From positions 1-40,776 of the forward strand of contig ONQD01000020.1 of assembly GCA_900319865.1 (NCBI GenBank): a stretch of DNA of 40,776 bases, read 5' to 3'. The notes below the pieces were generated by a model. It made no database searches. It was given only the letters and a program-made list of their open reading frames with translations, and was not told where the DNA came from. The translations under genes and the position numbers were made by a program. The DNA is from an uncultured Bacteroidales bacterium (lineage in GTDB: Bacteria > Bacteroidota > Bacteroidia > Bacteroidales > P3). Shown here piece after piece: positions 7,554 through 15,218 of the stretch. Numbering within the stretch: the first letter of the stretch is position 1; the number at the start of each line of letters is the position of its first letter.

Positions 7554-9914
7554 ATGAAAAAAGTTCTTTTCACTCTGGCAGCTCTCCTTGTGAGCGTCGC
7601 CGCAATGGCTCAGAACGCCACTACCCAAGATGAGATGATGCGCCAATGGCGACAAATGCACCACAAGCGCACTGTCAATCCCCAAACAGCTCTCGCCAAC
7701 ATCCCCGCCGGCGAGGTTGCCCCGCAAGCCAAAAACAGCAAAGCCCTGCCCGACGACCGCATCTGGTTCCCCGGCGAGTGGGAAGAGGTGAAGGCCATCG
7801 TCGTCACCCCCTACTATACCTACCTCCCCGACTCCAACCTCGGCACCGGCCAATACTCGGCCGACCCCGTTGTCACAGGCGTGGCAGAATACTTCCAATA
7901 TAACCCCTCCCGCGGTTGGGTCTCCATGAACACCTACGGCCCCTACCGCAGCGTCATGGACACCAACGGCTCCTTCGGACGCGTCTCCTTCCGCCTCATG
8001 GACGGCATCCAGCGCGGTCACGCCGAAGCCTGGGTTCGTGTGGAGAAAGCCGCCGACACCGCCAAAGTCATCCGCACTCTTAAACGCCTCAACCTCCGCC
8101 ACGACAGCGTCCGCTTCATCATTGGCCCGGGCAACTCCTTCTGGTATCGCGACTGCGGCCCCATTTGCTTCTACTACGGTGATAAAGACAGCGTCGCCAT
8201 GCTCGACTTCGAATACTACCCCGGCCGCGCTCTCGACGACTCCCTCCCCTCGCTCATCCATCAGCAAATGGGCATCCCCAACTATATTAACACCATCGAG
8301 TGGGAAGGCGGCAACTGTCTCGTCGACGGTGCCGGATTCCTCCTCTCCTCCGATGCTTTATATTCCAACAATAGCGACTCCTACGGCCAGATAACCTGGA
8401 ACGGCCGCGACGTCTCCACCATCCACTACCAACACAAATCCAGCCTCACCCACTCCCGCACCCGTGAAGCCCTCCGCAGCCTCCTCGGCCAGCGCGAAAC
8501 CCACATCCTCCCTGCCTACCGCTACGACGGCGGCACCGGCCACATCGACCTCTACGCCGACATGTGCGAGGAAAACGGCTTCGTCTTCTCCGTAATGCCC
8601 GATAACTATAGCTCTTGGACCGACTATGCCACCGGCTCGCGCAATATCGACTCCCTCTGCTCCTACACCTCCCTCTTCTCCCGCCCCTACTACAAAACCA
8701 CCATCCCCTTCCCCTCGCGCGACAACGGTACCAATTTCTCCAACCAAAACGAATACAACCAGCAATACACCCGCACCTACAGCAACCACACTTTCGTCAA
8801 CGACCTCATCCTCCAGCCCTGCTTCTCCGCTGTCACCAACGGCCAGCCCACTTCCGCCTGGGACCGTGCGAACATCGAGAAACTCAAAGCCGCCTACCCC
8901 GGCTACACCATCTACCCCGTTGACGTGCGCGACTTCGACGGCTCCGGCGGCGCCATCCACTGCATCACCAAGCAGATACCCGCCGACAACCCCGTCCGCA
9001 TCCTCCACAAAAGCATCGTAGGCCCCGCCAACGACATGCGCGGCTCCGACATCCCCGTGTCGGCCATCATCACCAACCGCAGCGGCATCGCCCACGCCGA
9101 ATGCATCTACCGCATCGACGGCGGCCAGTGGAACACCCTTAGCCTCAACGGCAACGGCAACAAATTCTCTGCCCTCATCCCCACCGCCTCCATCAACGAG
9201 CGCATCATCGACACCATCATCACTCCCGGCATGGACATCGACTCCACCGTCGCCTCCACCGACACCATCGTCTCCTATAACTACACCTTCTCCCACATCG
9301 ACTCCCTCACCCTCGACAGCGTCTTCACCGTCGACACCGTCTACTCCTACATCAACACCTACAACTACGACACCACCTACTACAACGACACCACCACCGC
9401 CCTGCGCGACACCCTCATCACCTTCGAATACTACATCAGCGCCACCTCCAACAACGGCAAGACCATCACCAAGCCCATGACCGCTCACCAAGGCGGCTAC
9501 TACTCCTTCTACTACGACGGCAACCTCCTCGACCTCGACAGCATCCGCTACGACTTCGACACCGAGCCCCGTCCCGCCACCGACATCACCTTCCTCTTCG
9601 ACGCCAACCGCACCCATCCCGACACCTCGACCCGCTCACTCTCCATCCTCTCGCCCGAAAGCCAAGAGACCTTCGGCCAGTTCTTCCCCAACCCCGCCAC
9701 AACCCAGGCCAGCATCGACATTGACCTCGCCAACGGCGGCAACTACCACGTAGCCATAGTCGACAACATGGGCCGCACCGTCCACACCACCCAACTGCAA
9801 ACCGCCGGTTCCATCCGCTTCAGCATCCGCACCCAAAGCTTGGCACCCGGCATCTACAACGTCATCTTCTCCGGCAACGGCACCCGTACCGTCCGCCGTC
9901 TGGTAGTGAAATAA
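7554..9914 (+). CDS. Secreted peptidylarginine-deiminase-like protein with T9SS sorting domain
   Basis: A 786-residue protein with a Sec signal peptide (about residues 1-19, cleavage before Gln20). Residues about 70-480 form a guanidino-group-modifying fold of the Porphyromonas peptidylarginine deiminase/agmatine deiminase family. The catalytic set is visible: Asp200 in WYRDCGP, His330 and Asp332 in GGTGHIDLYA, and Cys470 in GSGGAIHCIT. Such enzymes hydrolyse arginine side chains to citrulline, or agmatine to carbamoylputrescine. Residues about 480-690 are an Ig-like, Thr/Asp/Tyr-rich region, and the last 85 or so match a type A T9SS sorting domain (FFPNPA, then APGIYNVIFSGNG), implying export and surface attachment. 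It is longer than P. gingivalis PPAD, about 556 residues. Third codon positions are almost all C. A terminator follows; no partner gene is adjacent. Peptide versus small-molecule substrate is not settled. Confidence 0.85.
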   Translation: MKKVLFTLAALLVSVAAMAQNATTQDEMMRQWRQMHHKRTVNPQTALANIPAGEVAPQAKNSKALPDDRIWFPGEWEEVKAIVVTPYYTYLPDSNLGTGQYSADPVVTGVAEYFQYNPSRGWVSMNTYGPYRSVMDTNGSFGRVSFRLMDGIQRGHAEAWVRVEKAADTAKVIRTLKRLNLRHDSVRFIIGPGNSFWYRDCGPICFYYGDKDSVAMLDFEYYPGRALDDSLPSLIHQQMGIPNYINTIEWEGGNCLVDGAGFLLSSDALYSNNSDSYGQITWNGRDVSTIHYQHKSSLTHSRTREALRSLLGQRETHILPAYRYDGGTGHIDLYADMCEENGFVFSVMPDNYSSWTDYATGSRNIDSLCSYTSLFSRPYYKTTIPFPSRDNGTNFSNQNEYNQQYTRTYSNHTFVNDLILQPCFSAVTNGQPTSAWDRANIEKLKAAYPGYTIYPVDVRDFDGSGGAIHCITKQIPADNPVRILHKSIVGPANDMRGSDIPVSAIITNRSGIAHAECIYRIDGGQWNTLSLNGNGNKFSALIPTASINERIIDTIITPGMDIDSTVASTDTIVSYNYTFSHIDSLTLDSVFTVDTVYSYINTYNYDTTYYNDTTTALRDTLITFEYYISATSNNGKTITKPMTAHQGGYYSFYYDGNLLDLDSIRYDFDTEPRPATDITFLFDANRTHPDTSTRSLSILSPESQETFGQFFPNPATTQASIDIDLANGGNYHVAIVDNMGRTVHTTQLQTAGSIRFSIRTQSLAPGIYNVIFSGNGTRTVRRLVVK

Positions 9915-9982
9915 CAACCCCGCCCCCTTCGGCGGACACCCTCCGCCCCGCGGACAAACCTTTTTTCACACCCAACCCCCAC

Positions 9983-10020
9983 GGGGAGCGACCGTCACCA
10001 CAGCCGCTCCCCTTTCTTTT
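9983..10020 (+). terminator. Terminator after the deiminase gene
   Basis: GGGGAGCG (9983-9990) pairs with CGCTCCCC (10005-10012), followed by TTTCTTTT. A second small hairpin, GGCGGA with TCCGCC at 9931-9947, precedes it. Confidence 0.75.
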
Positions 10021-10024
10021 TACC

Positions 10025-10093
10025 CCAAACCAATCATTAGTCCAAAACCGGTCATAACGCAAACCTATCATTAACCCCAAATCGGTCATTAAG
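10025..10093 (+). repeat. Four imperfect ~17-bp tandem direct repeats
   Basis: Units begin near 10025, 10042, 10060 and 10077 and share the pattern CCAAAnC(n)nnTCATTAn. Spacing is 17-18 bp. They lie between the deiminase terminator and the G-depleted tract, and may be decayed operator or iteron-like sites. Confidence 0.6.
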
Positions 10094-10095
10094 AT

Positions 10096-10345
10096 TTCTC
10101 CCCCTGCCGCCGCTCCAATCCAACACTCATCTTCTCATCTTCTCCTCACCCCTCTCCCCTACCCTCCCATCCCCTCCAACGTCCCCCTCTTCGCAACTCT
10201 CCTATCCCTTCCATCTTCGTTACTCCCCTATTCCTTCCTACCATCCAACCCATCCCAATCCCTCACCACCTCCCTCCCCTATCCCCAGCCACCACGCAAC
10301 ACAAACCATCCACCCTCAACCCGCATCCATCCCGCTTTCGCTAAC
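10096..10345 (+). other. G-depleted, C/T-rich non-coding tract
   Basis: Over 10141-10320 I count 100 C but only 5 G. The tract consists of short CCTCCC/CATCC-like runs without a regular repeat period and without a supportable reading frame. It is the left flank of the hairpin array. Confidence 0.8.
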
Positions 10346-10497
10346 TCTTCACCTTCTAAAAAGCTCTTTCTTAGCTTCTCTTAAGCACGATGGTATACAG
10401 CAACTCGCGAAGTAGTCATTATCCACTTAACCCAAAACGGAGCTGCGACTAACTGCGATTGTTAATGCTGCAAACATAAAAGTGAGACCCATACAAA

Positions 10498-10977
10498 TCA
10501 CCCCGAAGGGGTGAGATATGAATAACACCGTACAAGCCGCTGGCGCAGTGCGGTGATTCTCTGGAGTATCGGAATGCGTCCCGATAGGGACGCAACACAG
10601 AAAGCAAGTAATCTTATTAACCCCACACGAAGCGAAGTGCCGTGTGGGGTGGGGCCAGATAACTTAATTCTGCGTGCCAGAGGCACGCTACTGTATTGAA
10701 CGTTATACTGTTGCGTATCTCCAACACGCATGGGATGGGCATTATTCCCCCACACTGCACACCTTCGGTGTTTAGTGTAGGGTTAATTGCTTTTTATCGG
10801 GCACCAAAGGGACAAAACAGTCAACTATAGCATAAGTGCTGAAAAAACTGAATGTCCACAATAAGGATGCATCTGCGAGATGATCGTGGAAAAGTGGAGC
10901 CACGAATTCATTTAGGGTTTTGCCCTTATTCAGGGCGATTGGTTTGCATCTCATTTACCCAAGGCGTCGCCATTGGG
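10498..10977. repeat. Array of at least eight short hairpins (palindromic repeat element)
   Basis: Consecutive inverted repeats with small loops are seen at 10498-10514 (TCACCCC/GGGGTGA), 10526-10555 (CACCG/CGGTG), 10575-10594 (TGCGTCCC/GGGACGCA, GATA loop), 10621-10649 (CCCCACACG/CGTGTGGGG), 10672-10688 (GCGTGCC/GGCACGC), 10748-10782 (ACACT..ACACC/GGTGT..AGTGT), 10922-10936 (GCCCT/AGGGC) and 10958-10977 (CCCAA-GGCG/CGCC-TTGGG). This kind of hairpin mosaic is, from memory, recurrent in intergenic DNA of Bacteroidales. Two open frames on the minus strand here (10498-10755 and 10772-10954) are best read as by-products of the palindromes. No transposase gene or target duplication is visible. Confidence 0.75.
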
Positions 10978-10991
10978 CTAAATATGTCTAT

Positions 10992-11011
10992 GCCCTTTCA
11001 GGGCTTTTTTT
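10992..11011 (+). terminator. Terminator closing the hairpin array
   Basis: GCCCT (10992-10996), loop TTC, AGGGC (11000-11004), then seven T. It has the form of a rho-independent terminator on the plus strand, which would fit the array being the 3' part of a rightward non-coding transcript. Confidence 0.7.
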
Positions 11012-11040
11012 AGAGGTTACCGATTGTTTTCTTTCCTTGG

Positions 11041-11220
11041 CAGCGTGGCGGCGGTTGACGGGAGGGCAATTATTGGGTGGCGAGGGGATGCAAAGTGGTG
11101 ATTTTATGGAGTGATAGAGTGGAAAGGAAAAAGAAAGGACCGGGATGAGATGGTATGGATATAGGTGTTTGGGGAAAGGTTGGTGTTTTTTGAGGAAAAA
11201 TGCGACAATGTGTAAAAAAA
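11041..11220 (+). other. C-depleted, G/A-rich non-coding tract
   Basis: I count 73 G and 12 C over 11041-11220, the mirror image of the tract left of the hairpin array. It leads into the promoter of the YDG-repeat gene. No supportable gene is present in it. Confidence 0.8.
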
Positions 11221-11226
11221 ATTATG

Positions 11227-11234
11227 TATATTTG
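11227..11234 (+). promoter_or_regulatory. -7 element (TATATTTG) for the YDG-repeat/OmpA transcript
   Basis: A match to the Bacteroidetes TAnnTTTG -7 element lies 55 bp before the ATG at 11289, implying an AT-rich leader of about 48 nt. No convincing -33 TTTG is seen at the right distance. Confidence 0.65.
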
Positions 11235-11288
11235 CACATTGAAATAATCTATACAAACAAAATAAAAAAACATATAAAACAACAGATT

Positions 11289-13220
11289 ATGAATAGAAAG
11301 TACATTTTTGAAGGAACGCTTTTGAGAAAGCGGGCCATGATTATGCTCTGTCTGTTGGGGTTGGCGACCTCCGCAGCATGGGCTCAGACAAATGTGTTGA
11401 CCGTGACTGGCACCCAGGTGCCCCCCACCAAGGTGTATGACGGAACCACCTCGACCACTGTGACCGTGGGTACAGTGAGCGGTGTGGCAGACGGCCACAT
11501 TGTATTTGTTTACGGCAACGGCCAATACCTGACCAAGACCGCCGGCACGAACAAGGATGTGGTGGTTACCTATTCGATAGGCGGCCCCGACGCAGCCTAC
11601 TATACTGCCCCCGCAAACGACACCCTGACTGCCGACATCACACCGAAACAGTTGATGATTAGCGGCACGGTTGTGGACAGCAACAAAATCTACACCCGTG
11701 GCAACTATCTGGGAATCCAGCTGGTGGGTACGCTGATTGGCGTGGTGGATTCGGACTTTGTGTTTCCGCAGGCCACCGCACACTTTTTGGATGTGAACGT
11801 GGGCGTGGACAAACCCGTACAGGTGGACTATATGCTGTATGGCACCAATGCCAATAACTACCTGGCCCCACTGCCCGACACACTGACTTCGACCATCCTG
11901 CCCAAACCCCTGGACGCTACCGGAGTGGTGCTGGAGCTGAACAAAGAGTATGACGGTACTACCTACTGCCGCGTGATTGACCCGGGCTATGTGAGCGGTG
12001 TGATAGACAACGACACAGTGATGCATGCCTTGACCGCAAACTACGTCATGCCGACTCCCAACATCATGGCAGTTATAAGTGTGAACCATGTGCTGACTGG
12101 CCCCCAGAGCTACAACTATGTGGTGGTGGACACCAACTTCTACGTGGGAAGCATATTGAAACGCCACGTCACTATCGAGGACTACCAGATTCAGGCAGTG
12201 AAGGAATATGACGGCACCGACAACGCCATAGTGCTTTCGGAAGGAACACTGGGCAATGTGCTGCTGAACGAGGAAGTGACCCACACCCTGACCGCCAATT
12301 ATAACGATGCCGAGCTGGGACACAACAAGACCATCACCGTGCATGTGACCCTTGACGGAGCAGACAAGGCCAACTATAGCGCCCCAAGCGACATTGTTTT
12401 CACCACCGAAGGAAAGATTATTGAACCTACCGAGCTGGCCGTGATAGGCGAGGATGGCGAATATGTGATGCCCGTGAACGCCAACGGTTTTTGCGAAGGC
12501 AGCAAGGGTGCCATCCGCTTCCATGTGCAGAAGGGTGAGCCCACAATGTACCGCCTGCTGTTTAATGACGAGGCTCAGGCCGCAGGATTTGACAACACCG
12601 GATGGATTTGGCTGACAAGCGACACAGTAGAATTCATGATTCCGACGAACTGCCCCGGAGGCAACTACGCAGTGTCGCTGGTGCTGATGAACGAAGCCAT
12701 GGTGCAGACCAATCCCTACACCACAACATTTAAGATGAGCATGTCGAACCACTATCTTGTTCAGGTGTTCGACGATGTGGTGAGCATTGACAACTCCGGC
12801 AGGACCGACGGTATTCCCAACAGATTTACCGCTTTCCAGTGGTATCGCGACGGAAACAAGCTGGACAACGCCACCAAGCCCTACTATCAAGAGAAAGGCG
12901 GACTGAACGGCAGCTACTCGGTGTATGTTACACTGAACACCGAAGAGAACGCCTGGGTATGCCCCATCACGCTGCACAGCGTGCCTACCTCGACAAAACA
13001 GGTGCATGTGTATCCCAACCCGGTGATGAACAACACCACCGTGAGACTGGAAGGATTTGAGGACGGCGAGCATGTGATGACCATCCACAACAGCTACGGC
13101 GTGGAACTGTTCCGCCTCACCTTCAACGGCATTGAGAAGACACTGGACATGAGCAATATGCCTCAGGGACAATACATGATTAGCGTTGACGGTGTTGCCG
13201 CCAAGGCCATGAAAATGTAA
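11289..13220 (+). CDS. YDG-repeat secreted protein with T9SS sorting domain
   Basis: From the ATG at 11289 the protein has 643 residues; an upstream in-frame ATG (11145) would run through the promoter and is rejected. A signal peptide ends at about WAQ33. YDG-type beta repeats follow: KVYDGTT near 49, a degenerate KIYTRG near 133, KEYDGTT near 219 and KEYDGTD near 305, each unit about 85 residues and each including a VDYxLxGxxAxNY-like strand. Residues about 400-560 are an Ig-like region. The last 75 or so (VHVYPNPVMNNTTVRL, then MPQGQYMISVDG) resemble a T9SS sorting domain. YDG repeats occur in large surface proteins; adhesion or a structural role is inference. An OmpA-like gene follows after 80 bp with no terminator between, so the two are probably co-transcribed. 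No catalytic motif is seen. Confidence 0.82.
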   Translation: MNRKYIFEGTLLRKRAMIMLCLLGLATSAAWAQTNVLTVTGTQVPPTKVYDGTTSTTVTVGTVSGVADGHIVFVYGNGQYLTKTAGTNKDVVVTYSIGGPDAAYYTAPANDTLTADITPKQLMISGTVVDSNKIYTRGNYLGIQLVGTLIGVVDSDFVFPQATAHFLDVNVGVDKPVQVDYMLYGTNANNYLAPLPDTLTSTILPKPLDATGVVLELNKEYDGTTYCRVIDPGYVSGVIDNDTVMHALTANYVMPTPNIMAVISVNHVLTGPQSYNYVVVDTNFYVGSILKRHVTIEDYQIQAVKEYDGTDNAIVLSEGTLGNVLLNEEVTHTLTANYNDAELGHNKTITVHVTLDGADKANYSAPSDIVFTTEGKIIEPTELAVIGEDGEYVMPVNANGFCEGSKGAIRFHVQKGEPTMYRLLFNDEAQAAGFDNTGWIWLTSDTVEFMIPTNCPGGNYAVSLVLMNEAMVQTNPYTTTFKMSMSNHYLVQVFDDVVSIDNSGRTDGIPNRFTAFQWYRDGNKLDNATKPYYQEKGGLNGSYSVYVTLNTEENAWVCPITLHSVPTSTKQVHVYPNPVMNNTTVRLEGFEDGEHVMTIHNSYGVELFRLTFNGIEKTLDMSNMPQGQYMISVDGVAAKAMKM

Positions 13221-13300
13221 CCAGTAAGAAATAAAACATAGAGACAAACGAAACAGGCCAGCCCGCAGGGCGGCCGAACAACAATAAAAAAAGAAAATCT

Positions 13301-14890
13301 ATGAAAAAAGGAATCATAACAATAATGCTGCTGGTGGCTGGTTTGACCGCCTCGGCACAGATGACAGACCACATCAGCAACCTGCAGGTGAATTTGGGCG
13401 GCGGAGTGCACATGCTGAAGTATAAACCCGTCAACGGAGACCTCAGACTGGGATGGGGCGGACTGGCCGAAATACAGTATCAGGCCATGTTCAACCACCA
13501 TTTGGGAATAGGCATTGGAGTGCAGGTGAGCAACCTGAACGGCAAAGCCTACTATGACATGAGCTACAAGGCAACGGACTTCTGGCTGCCCGGAGCCATC
13601 TACCCTGCTACGGTGGAGACCAAATTCTACCACTGGGGTGAACGTCAAAGAGTATACCAGGTGAGTGTGCCCGTGGAGCTGATAGTCCGTGCCCCGCTGA
13701 GCGTGAGATGCGCCTTCCAGATGGGACTGGGTGCCACAGTGGACTTCCCCTTCAAGGCCACCTACAAACCCACTGACGGAAACTATGTGCGCACAGCCTA
13801 TATGCCCAACACCAACGTGACTTACGAAGACATGCCTGAACACGGTCTGGGCACTTTCTCGTTTGGCAGTCAAAGAGAAGAAGAGCTGGAACTGAACAAA
13901 TATGGCGTGGGCCTGCTTGCTGACCTGGGCTTTGTGATTAACCTGAGCAACAACACCGGACTGTATCTGGGTGTTTACGGCAACTACGGCCTGATGAACT
14001 ACAACCCCAAACACGAGCAGAATCTGATGCTGGTGCAGGAAGGATACTACAGAAACACCTTTGCCTCGAACCAGGTGGGTAAGGTTTACCCGCTGGAAGC
14101 CGGCCTGAAGATTGGCCTGCGTTTCGGCATGGGCAAGGATGTGGACTGGAAGGCTAACCTGGCCGCTGAGCAAGCCGCTGCCGCCCAGGCTGAGGCCGAA
14201 CGTCTGGAAGCCGCACGCCAAGCCGAGGCCGAGCGCCTGGCTGCCGAGCAGAAAGCCAAAGAAGAGGCCATGGCCAAGGCACGCGCCGAGGCTGAGGCAA
14301 AAGCAAAGGCCGAGGCTGACTCGATAGCCCGTGCACACGCAGCCGAGATGGCCAAGGCAAAAGCCGAAGCCGACGCACAGGCTGCAGCCCTGGCACGCGC
14401 CAAAGCACAGGCCGACTCGCTGGCAGCAGCAAAGGCCAATGCAGAAGCAAGACTGAAAGCTGAAGCCGAGGCAAGAGCCAAGGCAGAGGCCGAAGCCAGA
14501 GCACGCGCAAGAGCAGAGCAGAAAGCTAGAGAAGAGGTGGCATTTGTGACTGGATATAAAGACGTGGCCTACTTCGAGACCGCAAAAGATATGCCGATAT
14601 TCGGCCAGCTAAACGAGGATTCGTGGGTGAATCTGAAAGAGATTATGGCCAAGAACCCCGACATCAAGGTGACCGTGACCGGACATACCGACAACGTAGG
14701 CAAGGCCGCGATGAATTTGAATCTGTCGAAGAGAAGAGCCGAGAACATCAAGAAGATGCTGGTTGAGAAAGGCATTGACGGCAACCGCATCCAGACCTTC
14801 GGCAAAGGCGAGACCGAACCTATCGAGAGCAACGATACAGAGGCAGGACGCGCCAAGAACCGCAGAATTGAAATCACCATCGGCAAATAA
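13301..14890 (+). CDS. OmpA-like outer-membrane protein with long Ala/Glu/Lys helical linker
   Basis: A 529-residue protein with a signal peptide (cleavage after about ASA19). Residues about 21-280 have alternating strands typical of a PorT/OmpA-type beta-barrel. Residues about 285-414 are almost only Ala, Glu, Lys, Arg, Gln and Asp, and should form one long charged helix or coiled coil. Residues about 415-529 are an OmpA-family peptidoglycan-binding domain: VTVTGHTDNVGKAAMN, LSKRRAENIKKMLVEKGI and the closing NRRIEI motif, which includes the Asp and Arg used to bind diaminopimelate. It probably tethers the outer membrane to the cell wall. It follows the YDG-repeat T9SS cargo gene and ends at a strong terminator. 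Domain calls are confident; the barrel's channel activity is unknown. Confidence 0.9.
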   Translation: MKKGIITIMLLVAGLTASAQMTDHISNLQVNLGGGVHMLKYKPVNGDLRLGWGGLAEIQYQAMFNHHLGIGIGVQVSNLNGKAYYDMSYKATDFWLPGAIYPATVETKFYHWGERQRVYQVSVPVELIVRAPLSVRCAFQMGLGATVDFPFKATYKPTDGNYVRTAYMPNTNVTYEDMPEHGLGTFSFGSQREEELELNKYGVGLLADLGFVINLSNNTGLYLGVYGNYGLMNYNPKHEQNLMLVQEGYYRNTFASNQVGKVYPLEAGLKIGLRFGMGKDVDWKANLAAEQAAAAQAEAERLEAARQAEAERLAAEQKAKEEAMAKARAEAEAKAKAEADSIARAHAAEMAKAKAEADAQAAALARAKAQADSLAAAKANAEARLKAEAEARAKAEAEARARARAEQKAREEVAFVTGYKDVAYFETAKDMPIFGQLNEDSWVNLKEIMAKNPDIKVTVTGHTDNVGKAAMNLNLSKRRAENIKKMLVEKGIDGNRIQTFGKGETEPIESNDTEAGRAKNRRIEITIGK

Positions 14891-14918
14891 GACGATTGCC
14901 AAAAGTGATTGTTGAAGT

Positions 14919-14955
14919 TACCGCAGGCCGGCGAATGCCGGCCTGCGGTACTTTT
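14919..14955 (+). terminator. Strong terminator after the OmpA-like gene
   Basis: TACCGCAGGCCGGC (14919-14932) pairs perfectly with GCCGGCCTGCGGTA (14937-14950), with a four-base GAAT loop, then CTTTT. Confidence 0.9.
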
Positions 14956-15144
14956 ATACACTTGGCGGAGATTGCTCAAATGGCTCATCCACTTATCAAG
15001 ACTATTTGGTATGTACCTTCTTGGAAATAGTGACAAGTGGTGGCAGCACATCGGTATCTGCATGGAGGCAAGCATACGGCCCGTTAATCATAAACGAATT
15101 GGGGGCAGGCACAGCCAAGAAGGGAACAAAGACCCGGGGCCATC
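14956..15144. other. Spacer with no recognised feature
   Basis: This part of the 328-bp gap between the convergent OmpA-like and glycosyltransferase genes shows no supportable gene, repeat or promoter. Confidence 0.5.
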
Positions 15145-15182
15145 GAAAACAAAACGCCCGCCGGGGATAATGACGGCGGGCG
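15145..15182 (-). terminator. Terminator for the leftward glycosyltransferase gene
   Basis: On the minus strand CGCCCGCCG (15182-15174) pairs with CGGCGGGCG (15163-15155) and is followed by TTTTGTTTT. Confidence 0.85.
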
Positions 15183-15218
15183 AAAGGTGAAGGGAATACG
15201 AGAAGATGCGGAGTGAGA

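Noticed and set aside
8358-9617. 419-codon minus-strand open frame opposite the deiminase gene
   Set aside because: Almost only Val, Gly, Asp, Glu and Ala, as expected from the reverse complement of C-ending codons; the plus-strand catalytic motifs are clear.
10498-10954. Two small minus-strand open frames (85 and 60 codons) in the hairpin array
   Set aside because: They run through the palindromes and lack a promoter. Similar translations probably recur wherever the repeat does, so they are more likely by-products than genes.
10498-11011. CRISPR array
   Set aside because: The hairpins differ from one another and there are no equal-length spacers or repeated units.
9915-11288. Replication origin at the composition switch
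   Set aside because: The skew change from C-rich to G-rich would fit an origin, but it reverses again at about 23.4 kb, and I see no DnaA-box cluster or dnaA/dnaN genes. An inversion explains both switches.
11070-13247. 725-codon open frame on the minus strand opposite the YDG-repeat gene
   Set aside because: Composition is His/Val/Gly-rich with no domain pattern; the plus-strand frame has a promoter, signal peptide, repeats and a sorting domain. It is a shadow of biased codon use.
13163-14338. 391-codon minus-strand open frame opposite the OmpA-like gene
   Set aside because: Shadow of the OmpA-like frame; no recognisable motif.
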